Shown: positions 8,505 to 16,338, counted from the first letter of the stretch. The stretch: DNA of 19,559 bases from Immundisolibacter sp049322795 (GCA_049322795.1 JBMOQH010000001.1:1-19559); one strand, 5' to 3'. Made by a program: numbers and translations. The notes: a model not told the origin generated them from the letters alone.

Positions 8505-8996
8505 TTACAACGGCGTGACGAGCAGGTTCGGAATCCGGTAGGTGTCGAACACCACTACCTTACTCTTGAATCGCAAGCCGTCGGGCGTCGCCACCATTCG
8601 ATCCAGATATTTGCCGGCGTTGAACACGTGCGTGTCGCCCTCGACGAGCGTCTGCAACACCACGTAGTTGCTCTGCACGATGAGCTCGTCGCCGTCCAGG
8701 CCCTTCACGTTGACGTTGCTCAGCACGTGGCGGTAGTAGTGCTTGGCGTAGATGTTTGCGTGGCGCAATGCCACCACCCGGTCGACCAGCATGCCGCGGC
8801 TGTCGCAGTAGATGGCCGACGTCGGCAGGCCGCGGTCGGCGTTCTCGCGCGCGATGACCTGATACACGCAATCATCGACGAACAGCTCCGGCCATTCTTC
8901 CAGCCGGTCGTCGTCGATGCGTTCGACGTAGTCGCTCAGTAGCTTGCTGGCCTGGTAGTGCAGTTCCAGCGCGGAGAGTTTTGAAAGCTCAGTCAT
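8505..8996 (-). CDS. Ring-hydroxylating oxygenase, small (beta) subunit
   Basis: Structural partner in the alpha3beta3 oxygenase, with an SnoaL/NTF2-like cone fold and no metal site. The 163-residue length is typical. Visible family features are LLSDYVERIDDDRLEEWPELFVDDCVY near the start, the central YYRHVLSNVNV strand, and the C-terminal FKSKVVVFDTYRIPNLLVTPL, which resembles the end of AndAd/NagH-type subunits. It is 43 bases upstream of the large-subunit gene in the same direction. This small-before-large order is the reverse of many naphthalene dioxygenase operons. The ATG at 8996 is chosen by length; the ribosome site is weak. Confidence 0.9.
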   Translation of the reverse strand: MTELSKLSALELHYQASKLLSDYVERIDDDRLEEWPELFVDDCVYQVIARENADRGLPTSAIYCDSRGMLVDRVVALRHANIYAKHYYRHVLSNVNVKGLDGDELIVQSNYVVLQTLVEGDTHVFNAGKYLDRMVATPDGLRFKSKVVVFDTYRIPNLLVTPL

Positions 8997-9024
8997 TCAT
9001 CAATCCAGAAGGGCCGGCCGCAGC

Positions 9025-9345
9025 TCAGGCGGCTGGCCGCTCGATGCACACTTCATCACCCACTACCGTGACCGTGTAGGTCTGTAGGGGCACCACGCAG
9101 GGGAATGCCGTCGGTTCGCCGGTGCGGATATTGAAACGCCCGCCGTGGAACGGACACTCCACCTCGTCGCCCTCGACGTAGCCGTCGGTCATCCACGCCA
9201 TGCCGTGCGTGCACATATTGTTCGAGACGTAGTACTCGCCTTCGAGGTTGTAGACGGCCAGCGCCGGCAGTCCCTCGGCATCCACCTGAAGAGCCTGGCC
9301 TGGCGCCACATCCCCGGTCTTGCACAGCTTGATCAGATCAGACAT
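9025..9345 (-). CDS. Rieske-type ferredoxin of the ring-hydroxylating oxygenase
   Basis: Small electron carrier that passes electrons from an NAD(P)H reductase to the oxygenase large subunit. The 106 residues carry the Rieske ligands C45-x-H47 (CTHGMAWM) and C64-x2-H67 (CPFHGGRF), followed by the usual TGEPTAFPCVVPLQTYTV strand. The start ATG at 9345 has GGGGA upstream. It lies 28 bases before the small-subunit gene. No ferredoxin reductase gene is in the window, so that partner must come from elsewhere. It resembles NirD-like and AndAb/NagAb-type ferredoxins. Confidence 0.95.
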   Translation of the reverse strand: MSDLIKLCKTGDVAPGQALQVDAEGLPALAVYNLEGEYYVSNNMCTHGMAWMTDGYVEGDEVECPFHGGRFNIRTGEPTAFPCVVPLQTYTVTVVGDEVCIERPAA

Positions 9346-9366
9346 GTCATCCCCGTAACATCAACG

Positions 9367-9391
9367 GCGGCGGGCAGACGACGCCCGCCGC
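9367..9391 (-). repeat. Intercistronic hairpin between RND permease and ferredoxin genes
   Basis: Perfect 9-bp inverted repeat GCGGCGGGC / GCCCGCCGC with a 7-base loop fills the middle of the 54-base gap. There is no T-run on either side, so it is more likely an RNA stability or processing element than a terminator. This is read from sequence only. Confidence 0.6.
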
Positions 9392-9399
9392 ATCCACTC

Positions 9400-11766
9400 T
9401 CAGGCCGCCACCGGCTTGCCGGCGGCGTGTGCCTTGCCATCACCGAACACGAAGGCCGGCCGGAACACGTAAATCATGGCCGGGATCAACAGCAGCGAGG
9501 TGATTGCCGACACCGTCAGCCACAGCGCCATCAGGAGCCCCATCTCGGCCTGGAACTTGAGCGACGATGCATACCAGACCAGCACCGCCGCGATCATGGT
9601 GCCGCCGGTGATCAGCACGCCACGCCCGGCGGTACGCAGCGACCCTTGCAGGGACTGCATCACGTCGCCGGTTTCTTCGAAGCGTTCCTTCACGCCGTCG
9701 ACGATGTAGAAAGCATAGTCTACGCCCAAGCCGATGCCCAAGGCAGCCACCGGCAGGGTGTTGATGTTCATGCCGATGCCTTTCCAGGCCATGAAGGCGA
9801 AGGTGATGGTGTTCGCCATGACCACCAGCGGCATGTAGAACAGCCCGGCCACCGTCGAGCGGTAAGCGATCGCGGACAGGATGAACAAGGTCAGCAGCGC
9901 CAGCGCGATGCTCTCCACCTGCCGCGCGAACACTTCCTCATTGACCGCCGCCAGCACGCCCACCAAGCCGCCGGCAAGTTTGTAGGTCGACTCGCCGGGC
10001 AGCGGATTGTTCTCGATGTAATCCTCGATGCGCGACACCGCGGTCCGGATCGTGTCGCCCTTGTGGTCACGGAAGAACATCGTCACCGCGCCGTCCTTGA
10101 AGTCGGTATCGACGAAGCGGTCCATGTCGCCCGGGTCGGCGCCCTGCATGTACATGAACAGCAGCTCGCCGTTGATGTCAGCCACCGGCCCCAGTTCCTC
10201 GAAGCGGCGGTTGCCTTCGTGCAGGTTGGCATTCACCGGACCGATCAGGTCCACCACCGACACCGTCCCGCCGATCTGCGGCTGCGTTTCAAGGTAGCGC
10301 TGAAAATTGTCGATGTTGGTCAGCAACTCCGGATCCTTGAGCGCATTCGGACCCTCGCCGTCGATCACGACGAACATCTGGTCGCTGCCCTGGAAGGTGT
10401 CGTTGATGGCCTTGGCATCAACGTTGTAGGGATGATCCGGCCACAGCAGCGGCGTGCCCGGGAGCGCGTCGCCCACGGTCACCTTGGTGGCGTAAAAACC
10501 GGATCCGATCAGCACCGCGAAGCCGATCAGTACCACCAGGACCGAGCGCCGGCCGAGCACCAACTTGCCGCAAAGGTTCAGCAGCGGACGCAGCACCCAG
10601 CGGTTGGTGTCGAGCGGGAATGCCACGGCATGCGGCTTGGTGACCCAGGACAGCAGCGTCGGAACCAGCACCATGGCCGACACCGCGATGGTGCCCAGCC
10701 AAACTGCGCCGACGAAGGCTGTCTTCTGCAGCAGCGGCATCGGCATGGCGGCCACGATGGCGACCGCCACGGCGTCCACCACCACGCCCAGCATGCCCGG
10801 CCGGAACAGCGCGACCAGCGCCTTGGCGGCGGCATCACGTGGCACGTAGCCGCGCTCCAGTTCGTCGTCGAACGCTGCCAGCATCTGGACTGCGTGCGAA
10901 ATTGCACGGGCCGTGACCAGGAAGGCCACGACGATGATCAGCGGATCGAAATTGACCTTGAACAGGCTGGCGATGCCGAGCGCCCACACCGCGCTGACCA
11001 GCCCGGCCAGCATCGGCAGCAGGATGCCTCGCCAGGTGCGCACCGTGATGAACAGCAGCAGCGCCATGATGGCAATGGTGATCAGGAACAGGTGGAAGGT
11101 TTCCGGCAGGTAGTGGACCACCCAGCCCGTCAACAGCGGCTCGCCGACCACCCGCACCCGCACGCCGTCGCCGTTGTACTTTTCGGCGATCTGCGTGATC
11201 CCGTCGTACAGCTTCCCGTAGTCCATCAGACGATCGATGAAGTCCGCCGTCACCAGCGCGGACTTCAGGTCCGGCGACACGTAACGTCCGTACACCAGCG
11301 GATTGGCCAGCACCTGCTCGCGCAGCAGATCGATCTCGGCCTGGTCCTTGGGCAGGTCCGGCCACATCATGGGTTTGGTTTCGATGCCCTCGGTTGACGA
11401 GTTGATCGAACGCAGCTTGCGCGAGGCCAGCGAGATGACCTGGAACTGGTTGATGGCCGGCACCAGGTACAGATCGTCGGTGACCTGCTTGATGCGCTCC
11501 AACACCTTGGGTTGGAAGATGTCGCCGCTTTCGGCCTCGACCATGATCGAGACGATGTTCGGACCACCAAAGCGCTCGTTGTACTTGTCGTTGATCTCGA
11601 TGAACGGGTGCCCCTTCGGGAGCAGGTCATGGAAGATCGTCTTGATCTCCACATGCGCCGCGAAATACCCGAAAACCGCCGTGAGGGCAAGAATGACCGT
11701 AGTGACGAATTTGCGGCGTTCAATGCAGAACGCTGCGAACCGTTCGACCCAACTAACCTGCTGCAT
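9400..11766 (-). CDS. RND superfamily permease, MMPL/HpnN-like
   Basis: Large inner-membrane protein driven by proton flow; relatives move lipids, hopanoids and other hydrophobic molecules. Its 788 residues show two repeats. The first is a membrane helix at about 20-38, a periplasmic domain at about 39-222, then a helix block at about 223-375. The second is a helix at about 406-425, a second periplasmic domain to about 610, and a helix block at about 615-768. The second block has GIGLGVDYAFYIVDG with Asp683, the usual proton-relay region; the equivalent first-half stretch (LVTARAISHAVQ) lacks it. No AcrA-type adaptor gene is near, so a classical tripartite efflux pump is unlikely. It follows the YCF48-type gene by 51 bases. 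Substrate is unknown; hydrophobic compound or lipid transfer is inferred. Confidence 0.9.
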   Translation of the reverse strand: MQQVSWVERFAAFCIERRKFVTTVILALTAVFGYFAAHVEIKTIFHDLLPKGHPFIEINDKYNERFGGPNIVSIMVEAESGDIFQPKVLERIKQVTDDLYLVPAINQFQVISLASRKLRSINSSTEGIETKPMMWPDLPKDQAEIDLLREQVLANPLVYGRYVSPDLKSALVTADFIDRLMDYGKLYDGITQIAEKYNGDGVRVRVVGEPLLTGWVVHYLPETFHLFLITIAIMALLLFITVRTWRGILLPMLAGLVSAVWALGIASLFKVNFDPLIIVVAFLVTARAISHAVQMLAAFDDELERGYVPRDAAAKALVALFRPGMLGVVVDAVAVAIVAAMPMPLLQKTAFVGAVWLGTIAVSAMVLVPTLLSWVTKPHAVAFPLDTNRWVLRPLLNLCGKLVLGRRSVLVVLIGFAVLIGSGFYATKVTVGDALPGTPLLWPDHPYNVDAKAINDTFQGSDQMFVVIDGEGPNALKDPELLTNIDNFQRYLETQPQIGGTVSVVDLIGPVNANLHEGNRRFEELGPVADINGELLFMYMQGADPGDMDRFVDTDFKDGAVTMFFRDHKGDTIRTAVSRIEDYIENNPLPGESTYKLAGGLVGVLAAVNEEVFARQVESIALALLTLFILSAIAYRSTVAGLFYMPLVVMANTITFAFMAWKGIGMNINTLPVAALGIGLGVDYAFYIVDGVKERFEETGDVMQSLQGSLRTAGRGVLITGGTMIAAVLVWYASSLKFQAEMGLLMALWLTVSAITSLLLIPAMIYVFRPAFVFGDGKAHAAGKPVAA

Positions 11767-11800
11767 GACCTGATCCCTGATCGATAACTGCGATTGGATT

Positions 11801-11819
11801 GACGCCGGGTGCGGGCGTC
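11801..11819 (-). repeat. Hairpin at the end of the YCF48-type gene
   Basis: GACGCC / GGCGTC arms with a 7-base loop begin inside the stop codon of the YCF48-type gene, upstream of the RND gene. There is no T-run. A 6-bp stem in GC-rich DNA could be chance, though gaps on both sides carry similar structures. Confidence 0.4.
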
Positions 11820-12822
11820 AGTGGAAGCGCGGGCCGAACAGTTCCCACTGCCCGGCTTCCCAGCGCCCGACGTTGAGGCCCACCGTCACGAAGCCGTCGC
11901 CGTGCCGCGCCAGCGCGATGCGCCAGGCAAAATCCGCCGGGTTCACGCGGCCCGCTTCCCAGTGCCCCGCATCGGCGTCGCCGGTCAGCATCACGCCCTT
12001 GTCGCCGACGGCCATCCAACGGGCGCCGGTCCAGATCACGTCGAACAGGTGCCGGTCCAGGCCGCCCAGTTCAGCCTGCCGCCAGGTCTGGCCCGCGTCG
12101 TCGGTGGCCAGTATCGTGCCGCTCAAGCCCACCGCCAGGCCATTCTGTGCGTCGCGAAACACGACCGACATCAGGCTGGGTGCCACGTTGGTCTCCCGCG
12201 GCTCCCACGTCAATCCGTCATCCGCGCTGCACGCGAGGCGGCCGAACTCGCCCACCACGCACGCGGTGCCGGCGCCGTTGAAGGCAATGTCGTTCCAGGC
12301 GACGTCGTCGTCGACCTGCGTGAGCCGTTCCCACGTCTTGCCAAAGTCGGCCGAGCGCATGATCACGTTGATTTCGGACACCGCCCAGGCGCGACCCTGT
12401 GGGTCGATGCGCACGCGCAGCACCTTGCCGCTGCCGATGTCGGACACCGGCAGTGAAACCGACTCCCAGGTCTTGCCACCGTCGGCGGTGATCAGACCCT
12501 TGCCGCCATTGGCCGCCACCACGGCCCGGTTTTCATCCCACGCCGCGATCGACTGGAAATTGATGTGCAGACCGGTTGCCTGGCGAGCCCAGCTCTTGCC
12601 GCCGTCTTCGCTGCGAATGATCTTGCCGTCCTTGCCGACCGCCCACAGGACGTCGCCGACCGCCGTGACGCCAAGAAAACGGTCGCGGGTCTCGATGACC
12701 GGCGGATCGATGACCACCCGTGGCACCTCGAGCCGCACCTGCGACAGCGCCGTGAGCGCCGCCACCACCAGGACGGGCGACAGCACCGCCCAGATTTTTG
12801 AGGTCATCGACCGCTGCGCCAT
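11818..12822 (-). CDS. YCF48-type beta-propeller protein, membrane-anchored
   Basis: Predicted periplasmic beta-propeller named after the photosystem II assembly factor YCF48. In heterotrophs the family recurs beside RND permeases and DUF1302/DUF1329 genes, and its role is not established. The 334 residues start with a hydrophobic segment at about 11-27 that looks like an uncleaved signal anchor. Asp-box repeats then recur every 40 or so residues: SEDGGKSW (71-78), TADGGKTW (112-119), SADFGKTW (157-164), SADDGLTW (199-206), TDDAGQTW (240-247), and a degenerate sixth near 280-288. The ATG at 12822 has GAGG eight bases upstream. An accessory or adaptor role for the downstream RND permease is inferred from context. 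Confidence 0.85.
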   Translation of the reverse strand: MAQRSMTSKIWAVLSPVLVVAALTALSQVRLEVPRVVIDPPVIETRDRFLGVTAVGDVLWAVGKDGKIIRSEDGGKSWARQATGLHINFQSIAAWDENRAVVAANGGKGLITADGGKTWESVSLPVSDIGSGKVLRVRIDPQGRAWAVSEINVIMRSADFGKTWERLTQVDDDVAWNDIAFNGAGTACVVGEFGRLACSADDGLTWEPRETNVAPSLMSVVFRDAQNGLAVGLSGTILATDDAGQTWRQAELGGLDRHLFDVIWTGARWMAVGDKGVMLTGDADAGHWEAGRVNPADFAWRIALARHGDGFVTVGLNVGRWEAGQWELFGPRFH

Positions 12823-12854
12823 TTGAAAAGCCTCGTCAAAAAGAACCGCATTCT

Positions 12855-12882
12855 GGCACCCGGGCTCACAAGGTCGGGTGCC
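12855..12882 (-). repeat. Hairpin in the YCF48-type gene leader
   Basis: Perfect 8-bp inverted repeat GGCACCCG / CGGGTGCC with a 12-base loop, placed just downstream (minus strand) of the terminator and about 32 bases before the start codon. It could shape the 5' leader or compete with neighbouring structures; no function is shown. Confidence 0.5.
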
Positions 12883-12885
12883 GCC

Positions 12886-12916
12886 AAAAAAAAGCCGCCG
12901 GTGTCACCGCGGCGGC
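12886..12916 (-). terminator. Intrinsic terminator between the DUF1329 and YCF48-type genes
   Basis: On the minus strand GCCGCCG (12916-12910) pairs with CGGCGGC (12900-12894), followed directly by TTTTTTTT (12893-12886). This is a textbook GC stem with a U8 run. It is expected to end or strongly reduce transcripts coming from the DUF1302-DUF1329 genes. I see no convincing promoter between it and the next gene. Confidence 0.85.
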
Positions 12917-12930
12917 CTTTGCCAAATGAA

Positions 12931-12962
12931 GCCCCGCCCGGCTCGTGTGCTCCGGGCGAGGC
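12931..12962 (-). repeat. Hairpin just after the DUF1329 stop codon
   Basis: 11-bp arms with a 10-base loop begin eight bases after the stop. In minus-strand RNA all eleven positions pair, one as G-U; in plus-strand RNA that position would be a mismatch, so the structure belongs to the minus transcript. No T-run follows. It probably protects the mRNA 3' end in front of the terminator. Confidence 0.6.
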
Positions 12963-12970
12963 TTGGAAGC

Positions 12971-14239
12971 TTACTGCAGCATGCGCGGCAGCGCCTCGGG
13001 GGCATAGTCGGTCGCCTTGGCTTTCGGATTGAAGCCGAAGGCATCCGAATAGCCGAAGATCGTGGCGTGCAAACGCTGCACGTCGATCTGCTGCACGCTC
13101 ATAAAGTTCGGGCCAAGGCGCCCGTCCTCCCACTTCCAGCCGTCCTTGTAGGCAACCACTTCAACATGCCAGAGCTGACCCTTGCGATCGTAATGATCCT
13201 GCCAGTGCAGCAACGGCGCGCCCACCGTGGCATTCACGAACATGTGCCGGCGGCTTTTCAGGTGGTTGGACTTAGGCGTGCCCTCGAGCTCCCAGACACC
13301 CTGCAGTTCCCACGTGTCGTCGGCGGTATTCCAGTACGGCGCCTCACCCAGTTTAAACATCGGATACTTCGCATTGCCAGACGCTTTGTCGTCAATGGGC
13401 GGCAGCGAGGAATGGGCAACCACGAGGCCCTTGCGCTTGCTGAGCAATTTCCAGCTCTCGTACCAGGTCGGGTCCATGTTCAGACCGAACGTGTCGTCGA
13501 ACAGGAAATCCGTCGCCTGAACGGGGTCAGCCCACGCCCCTGAGGACAGGCGTCGCACCCGCCGCAGGCTTTTCACGTAGGCGTAGACATCAGGCAGGCG
13601 CCCGTCGGTGTAGTTCACCGTCAGCAACCCCAGACCCCGGGTGTCGTTTGGATACAGGTTGATCAGCGACTCGTACTTGGCAATTTCCTGGTTCTCGACG
13701 TGGGGCTCGCCAAGCCGGCCCGACATCAGATACCGCCGATACAGCCAGCTTTGCTCCCGCTCCAGACCCTTCTTGCCGTCGACGATCAGAAAGTTGAGCG
13801 GATTCAAATCCATGGCGTCACCAACCCAGCCAACGCGCAGGATGTTGTACGCAAGCTTGTAGCCGGCGTCCGGGTCGGCCGGATCGAGATCCGGGAACGG
13901 CACGCCCGTGACGTGCCCCACCATGTGCTTGTTGGCATCCAGCGAGGCTTCGCCCTTGTGTTTTTCCGTCAGCTCGACAATCCCGGTCACCGGCTGAAAG
14001 GGCTTGCTCTTGATGAGCTTCATGCTCCAGCCGAATTCGCGGATCATCCGCTCCTGCTGGCCCAGCAAGCCGTCGCGGATGGTCTGGCCATCCAGCGTCT
14101 TGTCGAGCAGACCATCAATGCTCGCTGCATTGAGCACCGTGCCTTCGGCCACTTCCTCGGCCTGCGCGGCCCCACCCAGCGCAAGCCCCGCCGCCAAACC
14201 GCTCACCGCCAGCAGGCGGGAAAAATCAGTCTTGAACAT
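12971..14239 (-). CDS. DUF1329 family periplasmic protein (LolA/LppX-like fold expected)
   Basis: Exported protein of the DUF1329 family, often labelled outer-membrane lipoprotein-sorting-like. Fold similarity to LolA-type carriers suggests it holds a hydrophobic ligand in the periplasm. The 422 residues begin with a clear Sec signal peptide (RLLAVSGLAAGLALGGAAQA, likely cut after Ala27), with no lipobox Cys. The mature part carries features I associate with the family: LNFLIVDGKKGLEREQSWLYRRY, SLRRVRRLSSG, DDTFGLNMDPTWYESW and RHMFVNATVGAPLLHWQDHYDRKG, the last close to the C-terminus. The start ATG at 14239 has GAGGA seven bases upstream. It follows the DUF1302 gene by 95 bases, the usual pairing. 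Role as periplasmic carrier is inferred. Confidence 0.87.
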   Translation of the reverse strand: MFKTDFSRLLAVSGLAAGLALGGAAQAEEVAEGTVLNAASIDGLLDKTLDGQTIRDGLLGQQERMIREFGWSMKLIKSKPFQPVTGIVELTEKHKGEASLDANKHMVGHVTGVPFPDLDPADPDAGYKLAYNILRVGWVGDAMDLNPLNFLIVDGKKGLEREQSWLYRRYLMSGRLGEPHVENQEIAKYESLINLYPNDTRGLGLLTVNYTDGRLPDVYAYVKSLRRVRRLSSGAWADPVQATDFLFDDTFGLNMDPTWYESWKLLSKRKGLVVAHSSLPPIDDKASGNAKYPMFKLGEAPYWNTADDTWELQGVWELEGTPKSNHLKSRRHMFVNATVGAPLLHWQDHYDRKGQLWHVEVVAYKDGWKWEDGRLGPNFMSVQQIDVQRLHATIFGYSDAFGFNPKAKATDYAPEALPRMLQ

Positions 14240-14273
14240 CCTGTAGTCCTCACTCCGGTTGATTCGAGCGCCG

Positions 14274-14302
14274 TCCGGCGGCCAGGCAGCCTAACCGCCG
14301 GA
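14274..14302 (-). repeat. Intercistronic hairpin between the DUF1302 and DUF1329 genes
   Basis: Perfect 8-bp inverted repeat TCCGGCGG / CCGCCGGA with a 13-base loop sits in the 95-base gap. There is no T-run, so it is not an intrinsic terminator; a role in RNA stability or differential expression is possible. Confidence 0.55.
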
Positions 14303-14334
14303 AAGCACCAATGCAGCGCGATGTCCCGGTTTTC

Positions 14335-16272
14335 TCAGAACTGGTACGTGATGCGCGCCACGAACTGGTCGCGGTTGTGCAGCGTGCCCAGCGTGCGGGT
14401 CTTGGTATCGACCATGCCCAGGTTGGTCTTCTCGACGTGGGTCGGGAAGAACAGGTCGGCCTCGAAGCGCACCCGCCAGTGATCGCCGAACTGCAGGTCC
14501 AGCGACGGGATCAGGAACGAGTCGAAGCTGCCCAGGTCCACGCCGAACGCCAGGCCCGGGGTTACCGTGTCGTACTTGTACGGGAAGCTGAAGGCATTGG
14601 TCAGAACCGTCGTATGTTCCCGCCGTGACGCACCGAACCCGAAGTTCTCGACGATGTCGTCGTCGCGATCGAAGTTCATCACCCAGGTGTCGAACAGCTG
14701 CAGGGTCCAGAACGCCGGCCGCGAGGTGCCGAGCTTGCTCATGGTCCAGTTGAGGTTCTTGTCCACGCCGAGCATGATCTTGAGCGTGTCCTTTTCGATC
14801 ACAGGACCCAGGCCGGGAACATCCATCGCAAGTCCGACCGGCGTGCCGTCGGCAGTGAACAGGTCTCCCGGCGTGAATGCCGATCCCGGGGCGTTGGGGT
14901 CGTTCAGGATGCCGTACAGCGGAGGCATGAAAGCACCAGGGCCCATCGGCGTGCCAGGCGGCGGCAGGGCGCCCATGCCCTGGAACGCGCCCAGCAGGTC
15001 GAGGAAGGTATTGGTCCCCGTGTTGTAGGGCTTGTTGGGCGTGAACGCCAACTCGCCGCGCAACACCGAATCGAGAGCACCCGAGTAGGCGTTGAAGGTG
15101 AAGCCGTAGGTCTCGACCTTCGGCGACAGCAGCTCCACCAGACGCTGGTTCCCGCCGATGCCGCTGTCCTTTGGATCCCACAGCCAGTTGCTGCCGCCCG
15201 GGCTCAGGATGGGGTTGAAGGTGGTCACGCCCTCGCTGCTGATGCCACGGTAGTACGCGAACGAATAACCGACCTGCTTGAACGTCCCGGACCAGCGGAA
15301 ACCGTAGTTGGCGTCGTCCTCGTCGCCATATTTGTGGTGGCGGTTGATCGGACCAATCAGCGAGCTGGTCACGCCGGCACCGGCCCACGGCGCAGGCGCC
15401 CAGCGGCCGCCGTTGATGGGGCCGTCGTCGCCCACATCGTCCGCTCCGTCCCAGCCGGGTCGGTAGATCAACTGCAGCGACCCCGCCAGCTCCGGCACGT
15501 CGATGGTCACGTTGGCGAGATTGAGCGGCTTGCGCAGCTCCTCGTTCTCCAGCTCCAGAAACGAGCGCCAGCGCAGGTCGTAGCCGTGGATGATGTCCAT
15601 GGCGCGGAAAAAGTCGGTCTCGCCCCACACCACCTGCTGCTTGCCGAGCTTGAAGTGCGTGCGCTCGCCCAGGCTGAACGTAACGTACAGCTCGCGCAGC
15701 TCGGTCGAGTCGTAGTCGTCCAGCAGCAGGTCGTCGGTGGTGCCGCCGCCGTAGCCGAACAGGCTGGCGTTCGCGAAAACGGCGTCGCCAGGGGCCAGCG
15801 GGCCACCCTCGGCGTTGGTCGACACCCCGAAGCCACCAAAGGCCGGCGGCGCGCTGAGGGCACCGTAGCCGAAGGCCCCCGTATACACATAGGCCGGAAT
15901 GATCTTGGAGCCGTTCTGCAGGCCGCGCTCGTAGCTGGTGCGCGTTTCACGAGCGATACGGCCGACGCCGGCGATCTGGAACGGTCCGAAATCGGCCGAG
16001 GCCTCCAGCTTGCCGCTATGGCGAATCATCGAGAATTCGCCCTTGCCGTCGTATGTGTCGCCCATCACGGTCACCGGGTTCCCGCCGGGGAAGCCCTTGG
16101 GCTCGAACTGGTCGTTGTCCTGCAAATTGACCGACAGGTGCTCGCGCACATAGCCGGAATACTCGAACTCCACCGCCCGGGCCATGCCCGGCGCCAGCAC
16201 CGCGGAGCCCAGCAGGGCGACCACGCCGGCCGGCAAGCTTGCACGGACCCACTTCACAGATTGCTTTTGCAT
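14335..16272 (-). CDS. DUF1302 family outer-membrane beta-barrel protein
   Basis: Predicted outer-membrane porin-like barrel of the DUF1302 family, frequently encoded with DUF1329, YCF48-type and RND genes near aromatic, terpenoid or steroid degradation genes. The 645 residues start with a Sec signal peptide (likely cut after ARA, residue 33). The mature part is rich in alternating aromatic strands (EFEYSGYVREHLSVNL), has the family core GKQQVVWGETDFFRAMDIIHG (about 210-230), and ends in ARITYQF with the terminal Phe used for BAM-mediated insertion. A Pro/Gly/Met-rich stretch at about 428-490 is probably a large loop or plug. The ATG at 16272 has GGGAGG upstream. It lies 125 bases after the dehydrogenase gene. 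Uptake of a hydrophobic compound is inferred, not shown. Confidence 0.88.
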   Translation of the reverse strand: MQKQSVKWVRASLPAGVVALLGSAVLAPGMARAVEFEYSGYVREHLSVNLQDNDQFEPKGFPGGNPVTVMGDTYDGKGEFSMIRHSGKLEASADFGPFQIAGVGRIARETRTSYERGLQNGSKIIPAYVYTGAFGYGALSAPPAFGGFGVSTNAEGGPLAPGDAVFANASLFGYGGGTTDDLLLDDYDSTELRELYVTFSLGERTHFKLGKQQVVWGETDFFRAMDIIHGYDLRWRSFLELENEELRKPLNLANVTIDVPELAGSLQLIYRPGWDGADDVGDDGPINGGRWAPAPWAGAGVTSSLIGPINRHHKYGDEDDANYGFRWSGTFKQVGYSFAYYRGISSEGVTTFNPILSPGGSNWLWDPKDSGIGGNQRLVELLSPKVETYGFTFNAYSGALDSVLRGELAFTPNKPYNTGTNTFLDLLGAFQGMGALPPPGTPMGPGAFMPPLYGILNDPNAPGSAFTPGDLFTADGTPVGLAMDVPGLGPVIEKDTLKIMLGVDKNLNWTMSKLGTSRPAFWTLQLFDTWVMNFDRDDDIVENFGFGASRREHTTVLTNAFSFPYKYDTVTPGLAFGVDLGSFDSFLIPSLDLQFGDHWRVRFEADLFFPTHVEKTNLGMVDTKTRTLGTLHNRDQFVARITYQF

Positions 16273-16303
16273 GTTGGGTATACCCCTCCCAAAGTCGAGT
16301 TAC

Positions 16304-16326
16304 GGTCGCCGCTTCCCGCGGCGACC
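16304..16326 (-). repeat. Hairpin 1 in the DUF1302 gene leader
   Basis: Perfect 9-bp inverted repeat GGTCGCCGC / GCGGCGACC with a 5-base loop, about 30 bases upstream of the DUF1302 start codon. No T-run follows on either strand. It may stabilise the mRNA or modulate expression of the abundant outer-membrane protein. Confidence 0.6.
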
Positions 16327-16338
16327 CCGCCCCCCTCT

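Noticed and set aside
9145..11397. Plus-strand open frame of 750 codons opposite the RND and ferredoxin genes
   Set aside because: It is a shadow of two well-supported genes. It is His/Gln/Arg/Asp-rich, without domains or signal, and long only because stop codons are rare in this frame at high GC.
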